64,000 bases of DNA. Source: Streptomyces glomeratus (lineage in GTDB: Bacteria; Actinomycetota; Actinomycetes; Streptomycetales; Streptomycetaceae). The notes under the pieces were generated by a model. That model was not told the origin of the DNA and did not search any database. It was given only the letters and a program-made list of their open reading frames with translations. Positions 1-7,304 of this stretch are shown here, piece after piece; the stretch's first letter is position 1; each line of letters starts with the position of its first letter. Position numbers and translations under genes: made by a program. Location: assembly GCF_021462825.1 (NCBI RefSeq), contig NZ_JAKEEB010000013.1, positions 62,001-126,000 of the forward strand. Direction: 5' to 3'.

Positions 1-257
1 GGCAGGTCCTTGGCCTTCGTGGCGACCGCGACCGCGACCATGATCAGTGCGGGCGCGCACATCACCACGAAGAGCAGCATCGGCAGCACCTTGGACTTCA
101 CCGAGCGGCCGAGGCCGTAGGCGCCGCGCAGGGACTGCGAGTACAGCGAGCGGCGGGCGTAGGCGCGGCCCAGGCGCGGGCCGTCGTACGCGCGGTAGCC
201 GATGTTGTGGATCCGGGTCTGCTCGGCCGCACGGGCCGTGGGCTGCTCAACCGCCAT
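1..257 (-). CDS. ABC transporter permease, N-terminal fragment
   Basis: Partial gene: only the first 85 or so residues are inside the window and the rest lies to the left of base 1. The ATG at 257 overlaps the end of the ATP-binding protein gene by 11 bases, so the two are translationally coupled and very probably encode one exporter. The visible protein has a soluble N-terminus rich in Arg and Tyr (with a YRAYDGPRLGR stretch) followed, near residue 60, by the start of a hydrophobic segment reading LPMLLFVVMCAPALIMVAVAV, which fits an ABC-2 type membrane subunit. The substrate cannot be inferred. Confidence 0.75.
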   Translation of the reverse strand, partial: MAVEQPTARAAEQTRIHNIGYRAYDGPRLGRAYARRSLYSQSLRGAYGLGRSVKSKVLPMLLFVVMCAPALIMVAVAVATKAKDL

Positions 258-1215
258 GGCCGACCGCCTCCTTCCGCTGGTCGTCGCTGTCCTTGAAGAC
301 CTCCGCGATGTGGTGCCTGCGCTGTTCCATGCGGACCAGGCCCAGGCCCAGGTCGGCGACGACGTCCCGGATCAGGTCGTACGTCTGCTCGCCCTCCGCG
401 GTCAGCAGCAGGATGTGCCCGGCGCCCGGCAGACCGCTGCCGTCGTGCGTGCTCACCCCGCGCGCGAGGAGCGCGTCGCGCACCGCGCGGGTGCCGTCGG
501 GGTGTTCGTCGGTGTCGGTCACCTCGATCGCGAGGGTCGTGGTGGTCTGGGTGAAGTCCCGGGTGGAGCTGGAGCGAAGCAGCTTGCCGCCGTCGACGAC
601 GACGACGTGGTCGCAGGTTCGCTCCAGTTCGCCCAGCAGGTGTGAGGTGACCAGGACCGAGATGCCGAAGTCGGTGTACACCCGGCGGATCAGGCCGAGC
701 ATCTCGTCGCGGCCGACCGGGTCGAGACCGTTGGTCGGCTCGTCCAGGAAGACCAGCTGGGGGTCGTGGACCAGAGCCTGGGCGAGCTTGACGCGCTGCT
801 TCATGCCGGTCGAGTAGCCGCCGATGGGGCGGTAGCGCTCCTCGTACAGGCCGACGTGGCGCAGCGTGTCCGCGGTGCGCTCACGGGCGGCGGCCGGGGG
901 CAGCCCGGACATGCGCGCCATGTGGACGACGAACTCGGTGGCCGACACGTCGGGCGGCAGGCAGTCGTGCTCCGGCATGTACCCGACGCGCTCGCGGATG
1001 GCGCCGCCCTTGGTGGCGACATCCAGGCCGAGCACCTCGGCGCGGCCCTCGGTGGCGGGGGACAGACCCAGCAGGATCTTGATCAGTGTGGACTTGCCGG
1101 CTCCGTTGGCGCCGACGAGCCCCGTCACACCGGGTCCGACGTCCACGGAGAGCCGGTCAAGGGCGGTCACCCGGGGGAACCGCTTGCTCAGGCTTTCGGT
1201 CGCGATCACAGTCAC
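247..1215 (-). CDS. ABC transporter ATP-binding protein
   Basis: Nucleotide-binding subunit of a two-gene exporter, about 322 residues, acting at the inner face of the membrane. It shows Walker A GANGAGKST, the signature YSTGMKQR, Walker B LVFLDEPTNGLDP and the H-loop SHLL, typical of the CcmA/NatA-like ABC-2 class. The reading frame is open up to 1356, but homology begins at VTVIATESLSKRF, so I place the start at the GTG at 1215; the upstream residues look like untranslated leader. The C-terminal 80 residues form the extra domain often present in this class. The permease gene follows with an 11-base overlap. Substrate unknown. Confidence 0.85.
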   Translation of the reverse strand: MTVIATESLSKRFPRVTALDRLSVDVGPGVTGLVGANGAGKSTLIKILLGLSPATEGRAEVLGLDVATKGGAIRERVGYMPEHDCLPPDVSATEFVVHMARMSGLPPAAARERTADTLRHVGLYEERYRPIGGYSTGMKQRVKLAQALVHDPQLVFLDEPTNGLDPVGRDEMLGLIRRVYTDFGISVLVTSHLLGELERTCDHVVVVDGGKLLRSSSTRDFTQTTTTLAIEVTDTDEHPDGTRAVRDALLARGVSTHDGSGLPGAGHILLLTAEGEQTYDLIRDVVADLGLGLVRMEQRRHHIAEVFKDSDDQRKEAVGHGG

Positions 1216-1364
1216 GTCATCGACGGTAGTGACGTGTACCACTGCAGTCGTCAGACCGAAGAGCTGTCTGCGGGTCAGCCTCCAGTCGTACGGGCCCGTA
1301 GGGGTCACCCTCAGGTCGAACAACCGGGCGGTCAAGCCGGCCGGTGTTGTCCCCATTGCCGAGG

Positions 1365-1373
1365 TTGTCCACA
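1365..1373 (+). other. DnaA-box-like 9-mer (TTGTCCACA)
   Basis: Perfect match to the preferred Streptomyces DnaA box TTGTCCACA, in the 300-bp gap between the divergent ABC ATPase gene and the EphD-like gene. A single 9-mer can occur by chance, so the evidence is the exact match and intergenic position only. Confidence 0.4.
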
Positions 1374-1518
1374 GGTGGGCGCGGGCCTGTTGACGCGTTC
1401 TCTAACAAGTGCGAGATTCGCCGGTGTCACGGGACGGACACCAACTGTGGCCGATGTGGACGGCGGTGCGGTCGTCGAAGGACGGCGGCCTCGTCCACGG
1501 GGCCGGGGCGGAGGGCAA

Positions 1519-3267
1519 GTGACTCTCGAGGGGGCGCGGGAGCGCCGGGTGCGCGCGGACGGGGTCGAGCTGAGCGTGGCCGAGCTGGGCGATCCCGGCC
1601 GGCCCACGGTGGTGCTCGTCCACGGCTATCCGGACAGCAAGGAGGTGTGGTCGGAGGTGGCCGCCCGGCTGGCCGGGCGATTCCATGTGGTGCTCTACGA
1701 CGTCCGCGGCCACGGCGGCTCGACGGCACCGCGGCCGTTGCGCGGCGGATTCACGCTGGAGAAGCTGACGGACGACTTCCTGGCGGTCGCGGACGCGGTC
1801 AGCCCGGACCGGCCCGTGCACCTCGTGGGGCACGACTGGGGCTCGGTGCAGTCCTGGGAGTTCGTCACCGTCCGGCGCACCGAGGGCCGGATCGCGTCCT
1901 TCACCTCGATGTCCGGGCCGTCCCTGGACCACTTCGGGCACTGGATCAAGCAGCGGGTGCGCCGGCCGACCCCGCGCCGCCTGGGCCAACTGCTCGGTCA
2001 GGGCGCCCGGTCCTGGTACGTGTACCTGCTGCACACCCCCGTTCTGCCGGAACTCGCCTGGCGCAGCCCGCTCGGCAACCGCTGGGCGGACGTCCTGCGG
2101 CGCGTCGAGAAGGTCCCCGGCGGCGACTACCCGACCCCGTCACTGCCCACGGACGCGGCCCACGGCGCCTGGCTGTATCGCGACAACGTACGGCCCCGGC
2201 TGCGCCATCCGCGCGCCGACGCGTACGCGCACGCGCCGGTGCAGCTGATCACGGCCCTCGGAGACGTGTTCCTGTCGCGGCGGCTCCATGACGAACTGGA
2301 GCGGTGGGTCCCGCAGTTGACGCGACGCACCGTGCCGGCCGGGCACTGGGTCCCACGCACCCGGCCCGACCAAGTCGCCTCGTGGATCGAGGAGTTCGTG
2401 ACATCCGTCGAGGACGGCCGGCCGTCACCGGCGGCGAGCGGACGGTACGCGGACCGGTTCGGGGGACAACTCGTGCTGGTCACCGGCGCGGGCAGCGGTA
2501 TCGGGCGGGCCACGGCCTTGGCGTTCGCGGAGGCGGGAGCACGTGTGGTGGCCGTCGACCGGGACGCGGAGAATGCGGCCCGCACGGCGCAGAAGGCCCT
2601 GCTGCTCGGCGCACCGGGCGCGTGGGGCGAGAAGGCCGACGTGTCGGACGAACAGGCCATGGAGAAGCTCGCCGAGCGGATCGCCACCGAACACGGGGTA
2701 GTGGACGTGCTGGTGAACAACGCGGGGATCGGTCTCGCGGGATCCTTCTTCGACACGAGCACCGAGGACTGGCGCGAGGTCCTGGACGTCAACTTGTGGG
2801 GCGTCCTGCACGGTTGCCGGCTTTTCGGCAAGCAGATGGCCGAGCGCGGCCAGGGCGGCCATATCGTCAACATCGCGTCTGCGGCGGCGTTTCAGCCCTC
2901 CAGGGCGCTGCCCGCCTACAGCACCTCCAAGGCCGCCGTCCTGATGCTCAGCGAGTGCCTGCGCGCCGAACTGGCCGGTCAGGGCATCGGCGTATCGGCG
3001 ATCTGTCCCGGCTTCGTCAATACGAACATCCCCTCCAACGCGCGCTTCGCGGGCGTGGACGCGGCGGAGGAGAGGCGTCGGCAGCTTAGGGCCGCACGGC
3101 TGTACCGCCTGCGTGGGTATCCGCCGGAGAAGGTCGCCGACGCGATTCTCCGTGCCGTCGTGCACAACCGTCCGCTGGTGACGGTGACTTGGGAGGCACG
3201 GGCGGCCCGCCTGATGTCCCGCTTCGCGCCGCGTGCGCTGCGCGCGGTCGCCCGTTGGAACATGTGA
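1519..3267 (+). CDS. EphD-like fusion: alpha/beta hydrolase + short-chain dehydrogenase
   Basis: Two-domain protein of 582 residues. Residues 15-295 are an alpha/beta hydrolase with oxyanion-hole motif HGYPDS (35-40) and nucleophile elbow GHDWGS, where the nucleophile is Asp106 as in epoxide hydrolases and dehalogenases rather than Ser. Residues 312-582 are a classical SDR with cofactor motif TGAGSGIG (322-329), NNAG, and active-site Y467-x3-K471. The same order occurs in mycobacterial EphD (Rv2214c), linked in the literature to mycolic acid metabolism; streptomycetes lack mycolates, so the substrate here must differ. The GTG at 1519 is chosen because GGAGGG lies just upstream and the frame before it is not protein-like. 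It is divergent from the ABC genes. Confidence 0.85.
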   Translation: MTLEGARERRVRADGVELSVAELGDPGRPTVVLVHGYPDSKEVWSEVAARLAGRFHVVLYDVRGHGGSTAPRPLRGGFTLEKLTDDFLAVADAVSPDRPVHLVGHDWGSVQSWEFVTVRRTEGRIASFTSMSGPSLDHFGHWIKQRVRRPTPRRLGQLLGQGARSWYVYLLHTPVLPELAWRSPLGNRWADVLRRVEKVPGGDYPTPSLPTDAAHGAWLYRDNVRPRLRHPRADAYAHAPVQLITALGDVFLSRRLHDELERWVPQLTRRTVPAGHWVPRTRPDQVASWIEEFVTSVEDGRPSPAASGRYADRFGGQLVLVTGAGSGIGRATALAFAEAGARVVAVDRDAENAARTAQKALLLGAPGAWGEKADVSDEQAMEKLAERIATEHGVVDVLVNNAGIGLAGSFFDTSTEDWREVLDVNLWGVLHGCRLFGKQMAERGQGGHIVNIASAAAFQPSRALPAYSTSKAAVLMLSECLRAELAGQGIGVSAICPGFVNTNIPSNARFAGVDAAEERRRQLRAARLYRLRGYPPEKVADAILRAVVHNRPLVTVTWEARAARLMSRFAPRALRAVARWNM

Positions 3268-3412
3268 CTCCAGTAGTTTGACGAGACGTCAACTAGCTGT
3301 TGCGCGCGACCTGTACGCCAATGTGTCGCAGACAACGGCTCTTTGCCTCGCTGGGGATCAAGTCGACCTTTGGGGTAGATGAGTTGGCGAACGCTGCGCC
3401 GATGCAAGCCAG

Positions 3413-3466
3413 TTGTCCACAGGAGCGCCAATACGCCTGTGGATAACCGCACTTGCTTGTGGATCA
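3413..3466. other. Cluster of three DnaA-box-like motifs
   Basis: Three 9-mers lie in 54 bp: TTGTCCACA on plus at 3413-3421, TTATCCACA on minus at 3438-3446, and TGATCCACA on minus at 3458-3466. The first is the preferred Streptomyces DnaA box, the second is the E. coli-type consensus and the third has one mismatch to it. They sit in the 254-bp gap before kptA. They could bind DnaA as a titration or regulatory site; oriC itself is expected beyond parB, off the right end of the window. Confidence 0.5.
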
Positions 3467-3521
3467 AACATGCGGAACAAAATCAAATGCGTGATCCGCA
3501 TCTCTCCCGCACTCTGGAGGG

Positions 3522-4058
3522 GTGACAGAAGGGAACGACGAGAGGCGCACCGTGAAGGTGTCGAAGTACCTCTCGAAACATCTACGGCACCAGCCGGAAC
3601 GGATCGGCCTCACGCTCGACGAACACGGCTGGGTGGAGATCGGGACACTGCTCGCGGCGGCGGCCGCGCACGGCTTCCGGATCACCCGCGCGGAGCTGGA
3701 CCGCGTGGTCGCCACCAATGACAAGAAGCGCTTCGCGATCGAGGGCACCCGCATCCGCGCCAGCCAGGGACACAGCATCGACGTCGATCTCGGACTGCCT
3801 CCGGCGGCCCCGCCCGCGTACCTGTACCACGGAACCGTGGCGCGCCACCTGGACGCCATCCGGGCGGAGGGCCTCAAGGCCATGAGCCGGCACGACGTCC
3901 ACCTGTCGCCGGACCGAGAGACCGCGACCCGGGTCGGGGCCCGCCGTGGCCGTCCGGTCGTCCTCACCGTCGACGCCGCCGCCATGCACCGGGACGGCCA
4001 TGTCTTCCATATGAGCGCGAACGGGGTGTGGCTCACCAAGGCGGTTCCGCCGCAATAG
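3522..4058 (+). CDS. kptA: RNA 2'-phosphotransferase, Tpt1/KptA family
   Basis: Enzyme of 178 residues that in its family moves an internal RNA 2'-phosphate to NAD+, giving ADP-ribose 1'',2''-cyclic phosphate. In yeast it finishes tRNA splicing; bacteria lack that pathway and its bacterial role is unsettled. Conserved points are visible: SKHLRHQP with R22 and H23, RIRASQGHS with R79, YHGT (102-105), HDVHLS (124-129), an Arg-rich segment near 137-143, and SANGVWLT (165-172). Length is normal. The GTG start has GGAGG 4 bases upstream. It stands alone, with a DnaA-box-like cluster just before it. Confidence 0.92.
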   Translation: MTEGNDERRTVKVSKYLSKHLRHQPERIGLTLDEHGWVEIGTLLAAAAAHGFRITRAELDRVVATNDKKRFAIEGTRIRASQGHSIDVDLGLPPAAPPAYLYHGTVARHLDAIRAEGLKAMSRHDVHLSPDRETATRVGARRGRPVVLTVDAAAMHRDGHVFHMSANGVWLTKAVPPQ

Positions 4059-4160
4059 CTGCGTTTCCCGGGGTCACGCTGACGCTCCGCCTTTGATGCC
4101 GGGACCCGATCGATCAAGCCGACGCTCAGAGCACCCCGCGCTTCCGCTTACGCTCGAAGC

Positions 4161-5063
4161 ATGAGTCTGCGTCTGAGCACCGTGATCCTGCCGTACGTCC
4201 GCTGGCACGAGGGCGGGCGTTCCGCATGGCAGCGCGCGGAGCAGCTCGGCTTTCACACCGCGTTCACCTACGACCACCTGTCGTGGCGGTCCTTCCGCGA
4301 CGGACCGTGGTTCGGCGCCGTGCCGACCCTGACCGCCGCGGCCGCCGTCACCGACCGTCTGCGCCTCGGCACCCTGGTGACCTCACCGAACTTCCGGCAC
4401 CCGGTCACCCTCGCCAAGGAGCTGATCTCCCTCGACGACATCTCCGGCGGCCGGATCACCCTGGGCATCGGGGCGGGCGGCACCGGCTTCGACGCCACCG
4501 CGCTCGGCCAGGACCCCTGGTCGCCGCGCGAGCGCGCCGACCGGTTCGGCGAGTTCGTGCCGCTGCTCGACCGGCTGCTCACCGAGGACTCCGTCTCCCA
4601 CGAGGGCTCGCACTACTCCGCCCACGAGGCGCGCAACATCCCCGGCTGCATCCAGCGCCCCCGGCTGCCCTTCGCGGTGGCCGCGACCGGACCGCGCGGG
4701 CTGAAGCTCGCCGCCCGCCACGGCCAGGCATGGGTGACGACCGGCGACCCGAAGCTGTACGAGAGCGGCACCCCGGAGCAGTCGGTGCAGGCCCTGCGCG
4801 CACAGACCGGGAAGCTGGCCGACGCGTGCGCCGCGACCGGCCGCGATGTGACGGAACTGGACAAGATCCTGCTCACCGGCTTCACTCCGGACCGCGGACG
4901 GCCGCTGGAGTCCCTCGACGCGTTCGTCGATTTCGCCGGCCGTCACGCAGAGCTCGGCTTCACCGACATCGTGATCCACTGGCCCATTCCCGACTCCGCC
5001 TTCGCGGCGGACGAGAAGGTCTTCGAACAGATCGCCATGGAGGCCCCGGCCCAGCTGGACTGA
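4161..5063 (+). CDS. LLM-class (F420-dependent) oxidoreductase
   Basis: Protein of 300 residues of the luciferase-like monooxygenase superfamily, a TIM-barrel that in actinomycetes usually uses coenzyme F420. It shows the N-terminal pattern with WHEGGRSAWQRAEQLGFHTAFTYDHL, the conserved LGTLVTSPNFRHPVTLAKE block and the GRITLGIGAGGTGFD block that contacts the cofactor phosphate. Start is the ATG at 4161; no strong Shine-Dalgarno is visible, which hints at leaderless or weak translation. The substrate cannot be predicted; the gene is flanked by kptA and a HAD phosphatase without obvious functional link. Confidence 0.85.
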   Translation: MSLRLSTVILPYVRWHEGGRSAWQRAEQLGFHTAFTYDHLSWRSFRDGPWFGAVPTLTAAAAVTDRLRLGTLVTSPNFRHPVTLAKELISLDDISGGRITLGIGAGGTGFDATALGQDPWSPRERADRFGEFVPLLDRLLTEDSVSHEGSHYSAHEARNIPGCIQRPRLPFAVAATGPRGLKLAARHGQAWVTTGDPKLYESGTPEQSVQALRAQTGKLADACAATGRDVTELDKILLTGFTPDRGRPLESLDAFVDFAGRHAELGFTDIVIHWPIPDSAFAADEKVFEQIAMEAPAQLD

Positions 5064-5166
5064 GCCGCAGCAGGACAGCGCGTGACGGCCTGTAAAGGCG
5101 CTGGTGAGGAGCGTCACCACGCACATGCGCGGACTCACGCACGGCCGTGCGGGCATATGCGGGAGA

Positions 5167-6045
5167 ATGACGCCCGTGACCTCAGCGACCCGACAGCCGG
5201 AGACCCCGGCCCACACCGTTCCGCCCCGGCTGATCGCCACAGATCTCGACGGCACCCTGCTGCGCGACGACAAGTCGGTCTCCGAGCGGACGGTCGCCGC
5301 ACTGGCCGCCGCCGAGGAGGCCGGTATCGAGGTGTTCTTCGTCACAGGCCGCCCGGCCCGCTGGATGGATGTCGTCAGCGACCACGTCCATGGGCACGGG
5401 CTGGCGATCTGCGGCAACGGGGCGGCCGTGGTGGACCTGCACGGCGGTCCCGGCGCGCACCGGTTCGTCAAGGTCCGGGAGCTGGCCCGGGGGAACGCGC
5501 TCGACGCCGTACGGCTGCTGAGGGACGCCGCACCGGGGACGGTATACGCGGTCGAGCAGACGTACGGCTTCTACCAGGAGCCGGCGTATCCCAAACTGCA
5601 CCTGGAGATACCGGACTTCCTGGCGCCCGCCGAGAAGCTGCTGGCGCCGGATGCGCCGGGCGCCCAAGAGCCGGTGCTGAAGATCCTCGCCTACCACCCG
5701 GAACTGGACCCGGACGCCTTCCTCACCCTGGCCCGCCTCGCCGTCGGCGACCGCGCCTCCATCACCCGGTCCAGTCCGAGCGCGCTGCTGGAGATCAGCG
5801 GCCCCGGTGTCTCCAAGGCGAGCACGCTCGCGCTGTGCTGCGCCGAGCGGGGCATCTCCCATGAGGAGGTCGTCGCCTTCGGTGATATGCCGAACGACGT
5901 GGAGATGCTCACCTGGGCGGGCCGGTCGTACGCGATGGGCAACGCTCATCCCGACGTCGTCGCCGCGGCATCCGGGCGGACGGTCGCCAACAACGAGGAC
6001 GGGGTGGCCGTGGTGATCGAGCAGATCCTCGCGGAGCGGTCATAG
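5167..6045 (+). CDS. Cof-type HAD phosphatase
   Basis: Cytosolic HAD-superfamily phosphatase of the Cof (IIB) subfamily, 292 residues. Motif I is DLDGTLL (D26, D28); motif II is the Thr in VTGR; the late motifs are the Lys of GVSKAST and GDMPNDVEML, which binds Mg2+. The cap between gives the sugar- or nucleotide-phosphate specificity, which cannot be read off. The frame is open from 5104, but I prefer the ATG at 5167 because GGGAG is just upstream and the earlier residues are low in similarity. It converges on the M23 peptidase gene with about 50 bp between. Confidence 0.85.
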   Translation: MTPVTSATRQPETPAHTVPPRLIATDLDGTLLRDDKSVSERTVAALAAAEEAGIEVFFVTGRPARWMDVVSDHVHGHGLAICGNGAAVVDLHGGPGAHRFVKVRELARGNALDAVRLLRDAAPGTVYAVEQTYGFYQEPAYPKLHLEIPDFLAPAEKLLAPDAPGAQEPVLKILAYHPELDPDAFLTLARLAVGDRASITRSSPSALLEISGPGVSKASTLALCCAERGISHEEVVAFGDMPNDVEMLTWAGRSYAMGNAHPDVVAAASGRTVANNEDGVAVVIEQILAERS

Positions 6046-6098
6046 CCTCGGACCGGTGAACGGCCTCAGACCGCGACCCGTCGAGTCCGCCGGGGAGT

Positions 6099-7160
6099 TC
6101 ACAGGTGCACGCCGTGTGCCGCCAGCCACGGCACGGGATCGACGCCCGACCCCCACTCCGGAGTGGACCGGACCTCGAAGTGCAGATGCGGTCCGGTCGA
6201 ATTGCCGGTCGTGCCCGACTGGGCGATCAACTGCCCGGTGGCCACCCGATCGCCCGGGCCGACGGCGACGGCGGCGAGATGCGCGTACTGCGTGCAGTAG
6301 CCGCCCGAATGCCTGATCACGACCTCGATGCCGAACGCGCCCCCGCACGTCACCCGCACCACCCGCCCGGATCCGACCGCCCGCACGGGCGTGCCGATGG
6401 GCACCGCGAAGTCCTGGCCCGTGTGGCGGTGCGCCCAGTGGTCGCCACCGCTGCCGAAGCCCGCGGAGAGCCGGTACGCCTCCACCGGTGAGATCCAGGA
6501 GGGCCAGGTCTTCCGCCGTGGCTGGTCCAAGTGGACCGCCCCCCGGCATGTCCTGGCGGATGCGGACGCGTCGGCCTGTCTCTGCAGCGCCCAGCGCGCC
6601 TCCTCAAGCTTGGCCTGGAGGCGCCGCTGCATCGCGGCCAGTTCACCGTTCCGCTTCTGCAGCGTCCGCCACCGCGCCGACGCCCGTGCCCGCTCCACGG
6701 CCAGCCGGGCCTCCGCCAGACGGCTCCGGATGACCGCGTTCCCGACCGTGAGGTCCAGCCGGGCGAGCGTCGTCTGGCTTGCGATCACCTGTTGCGCACT
6801 GTCCGGCAGCAAGGTGTGCGCGGTGTACGGGAGTCCGCCGCTCTGGCCGTACTGGACACGCGCGATCCGGCCCAGATCCGTATGCAGGGCCGCAATCAGC
6901 CCGTGCTCACGGGCGAGGAGCTCCTCGTCCCGCCCCGCTATGGCGCGCTGCTCCTCGGCCTCCCGACGCCCGGTGTCGTACTGCCGCGTCACCGTGGCCG
7001 CTTGCTCGTACAGCTGCGCCACCCGGGCACTGGCACGGATATTGGCGCCGTCGCCCGCCGCACCGCTCCCACCCTCTGCCGCGGCGGACCGGGCCGGGAA
7101 CACCGTGACGGTGCCCAGGAGAAGAGAAACGACTATCGAAGAACGAAGAAGTGAAGGCAT
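6099..7160 (-). CDS. Secreted M23 (LytM-type) peptidase with coiled coil
   Basis: Cell-wall endopeptidase candidate of 353 residues. It begins MPSLLRSSIVVSLLLGTVTVFPARSAAA in register, a typical signal peptide with an Ala-rich cleavage site (given here in pieces: MPSLLRSS, then VVSLLLGTVTVF). Residues about 30-200 are rich in Ala, Arg, Glu and Gln in heptads and should form a coiled coil, as in EnvC/NlpD-like proteins. The C-terminal third carries the zinc ligands HTGQDFAVP (HxxxD) and HLHFEVR (HxH), so it is likely catalytic. Start at the ATG 7160 rather than 7190 because it gives the clean signal peptide. Located downstream of cydCD on the same strand, 144 bp away. Confidence 0.88.
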   Translation of the reverse strand: MPSLLRSSIVVSLLLGTVTVFPARSAAAEGGSGAAGDGANIRASARVAQLYEQAATVTRQYDTGRREAEEQRAIAGRDEELLAREHGLIAALHTDLGRIARVQYGQSGGLPYTAHTLLPDSAQQVIASQTTLARLDLTVGNAVIRSRLAEARLAVERARASARWRTLQKRNGELAAMQRRLQAKLEEARWALQRQADASASARTCRGAVHLDQPRRKTWPSWISPVEAYRLSAGFGSGGDHWAHRHTGQDFAVPIGTPVRAVGSGRVVRVTCGGAFGIEVVIRHSGGYCTQYAHLAAVAVGPGDRVATGQLIAQSGTTGNSTGPHLHFEVRSTPEWGSGVDPVPWLAAHGVHL

Positions 7161-7304
7161 GTCAATGATCGTGGCCCGTGTCGCGCCCACCGTCCTGTCG
7201 ACGTCCCACGGCTGGAGGAACAGGCGGGTACGGATGGCCCAGCGGCTTCCCCCACCCGGAGGTCCACCGCTGCTCCGTCCGGTCTGCCGTGAGGGTGCCG
7301 CACC

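Noticed and set aside
766..1518. Long plus-strand extension of the EphD-like frame back to 766
   Set aside because: It runs opposite to the ABC ATPase gene, has no homology, and the GTG at 1519 has a good ribosome site at the start of the hydrolase domain.
7161..7304. Possible c-di-AMP riboswitch before the M23 peptidase
   Set aside because: Such peptidases often have one in streptomycetes, but the 144-bp gap lacks the conserved aptamer blocks.
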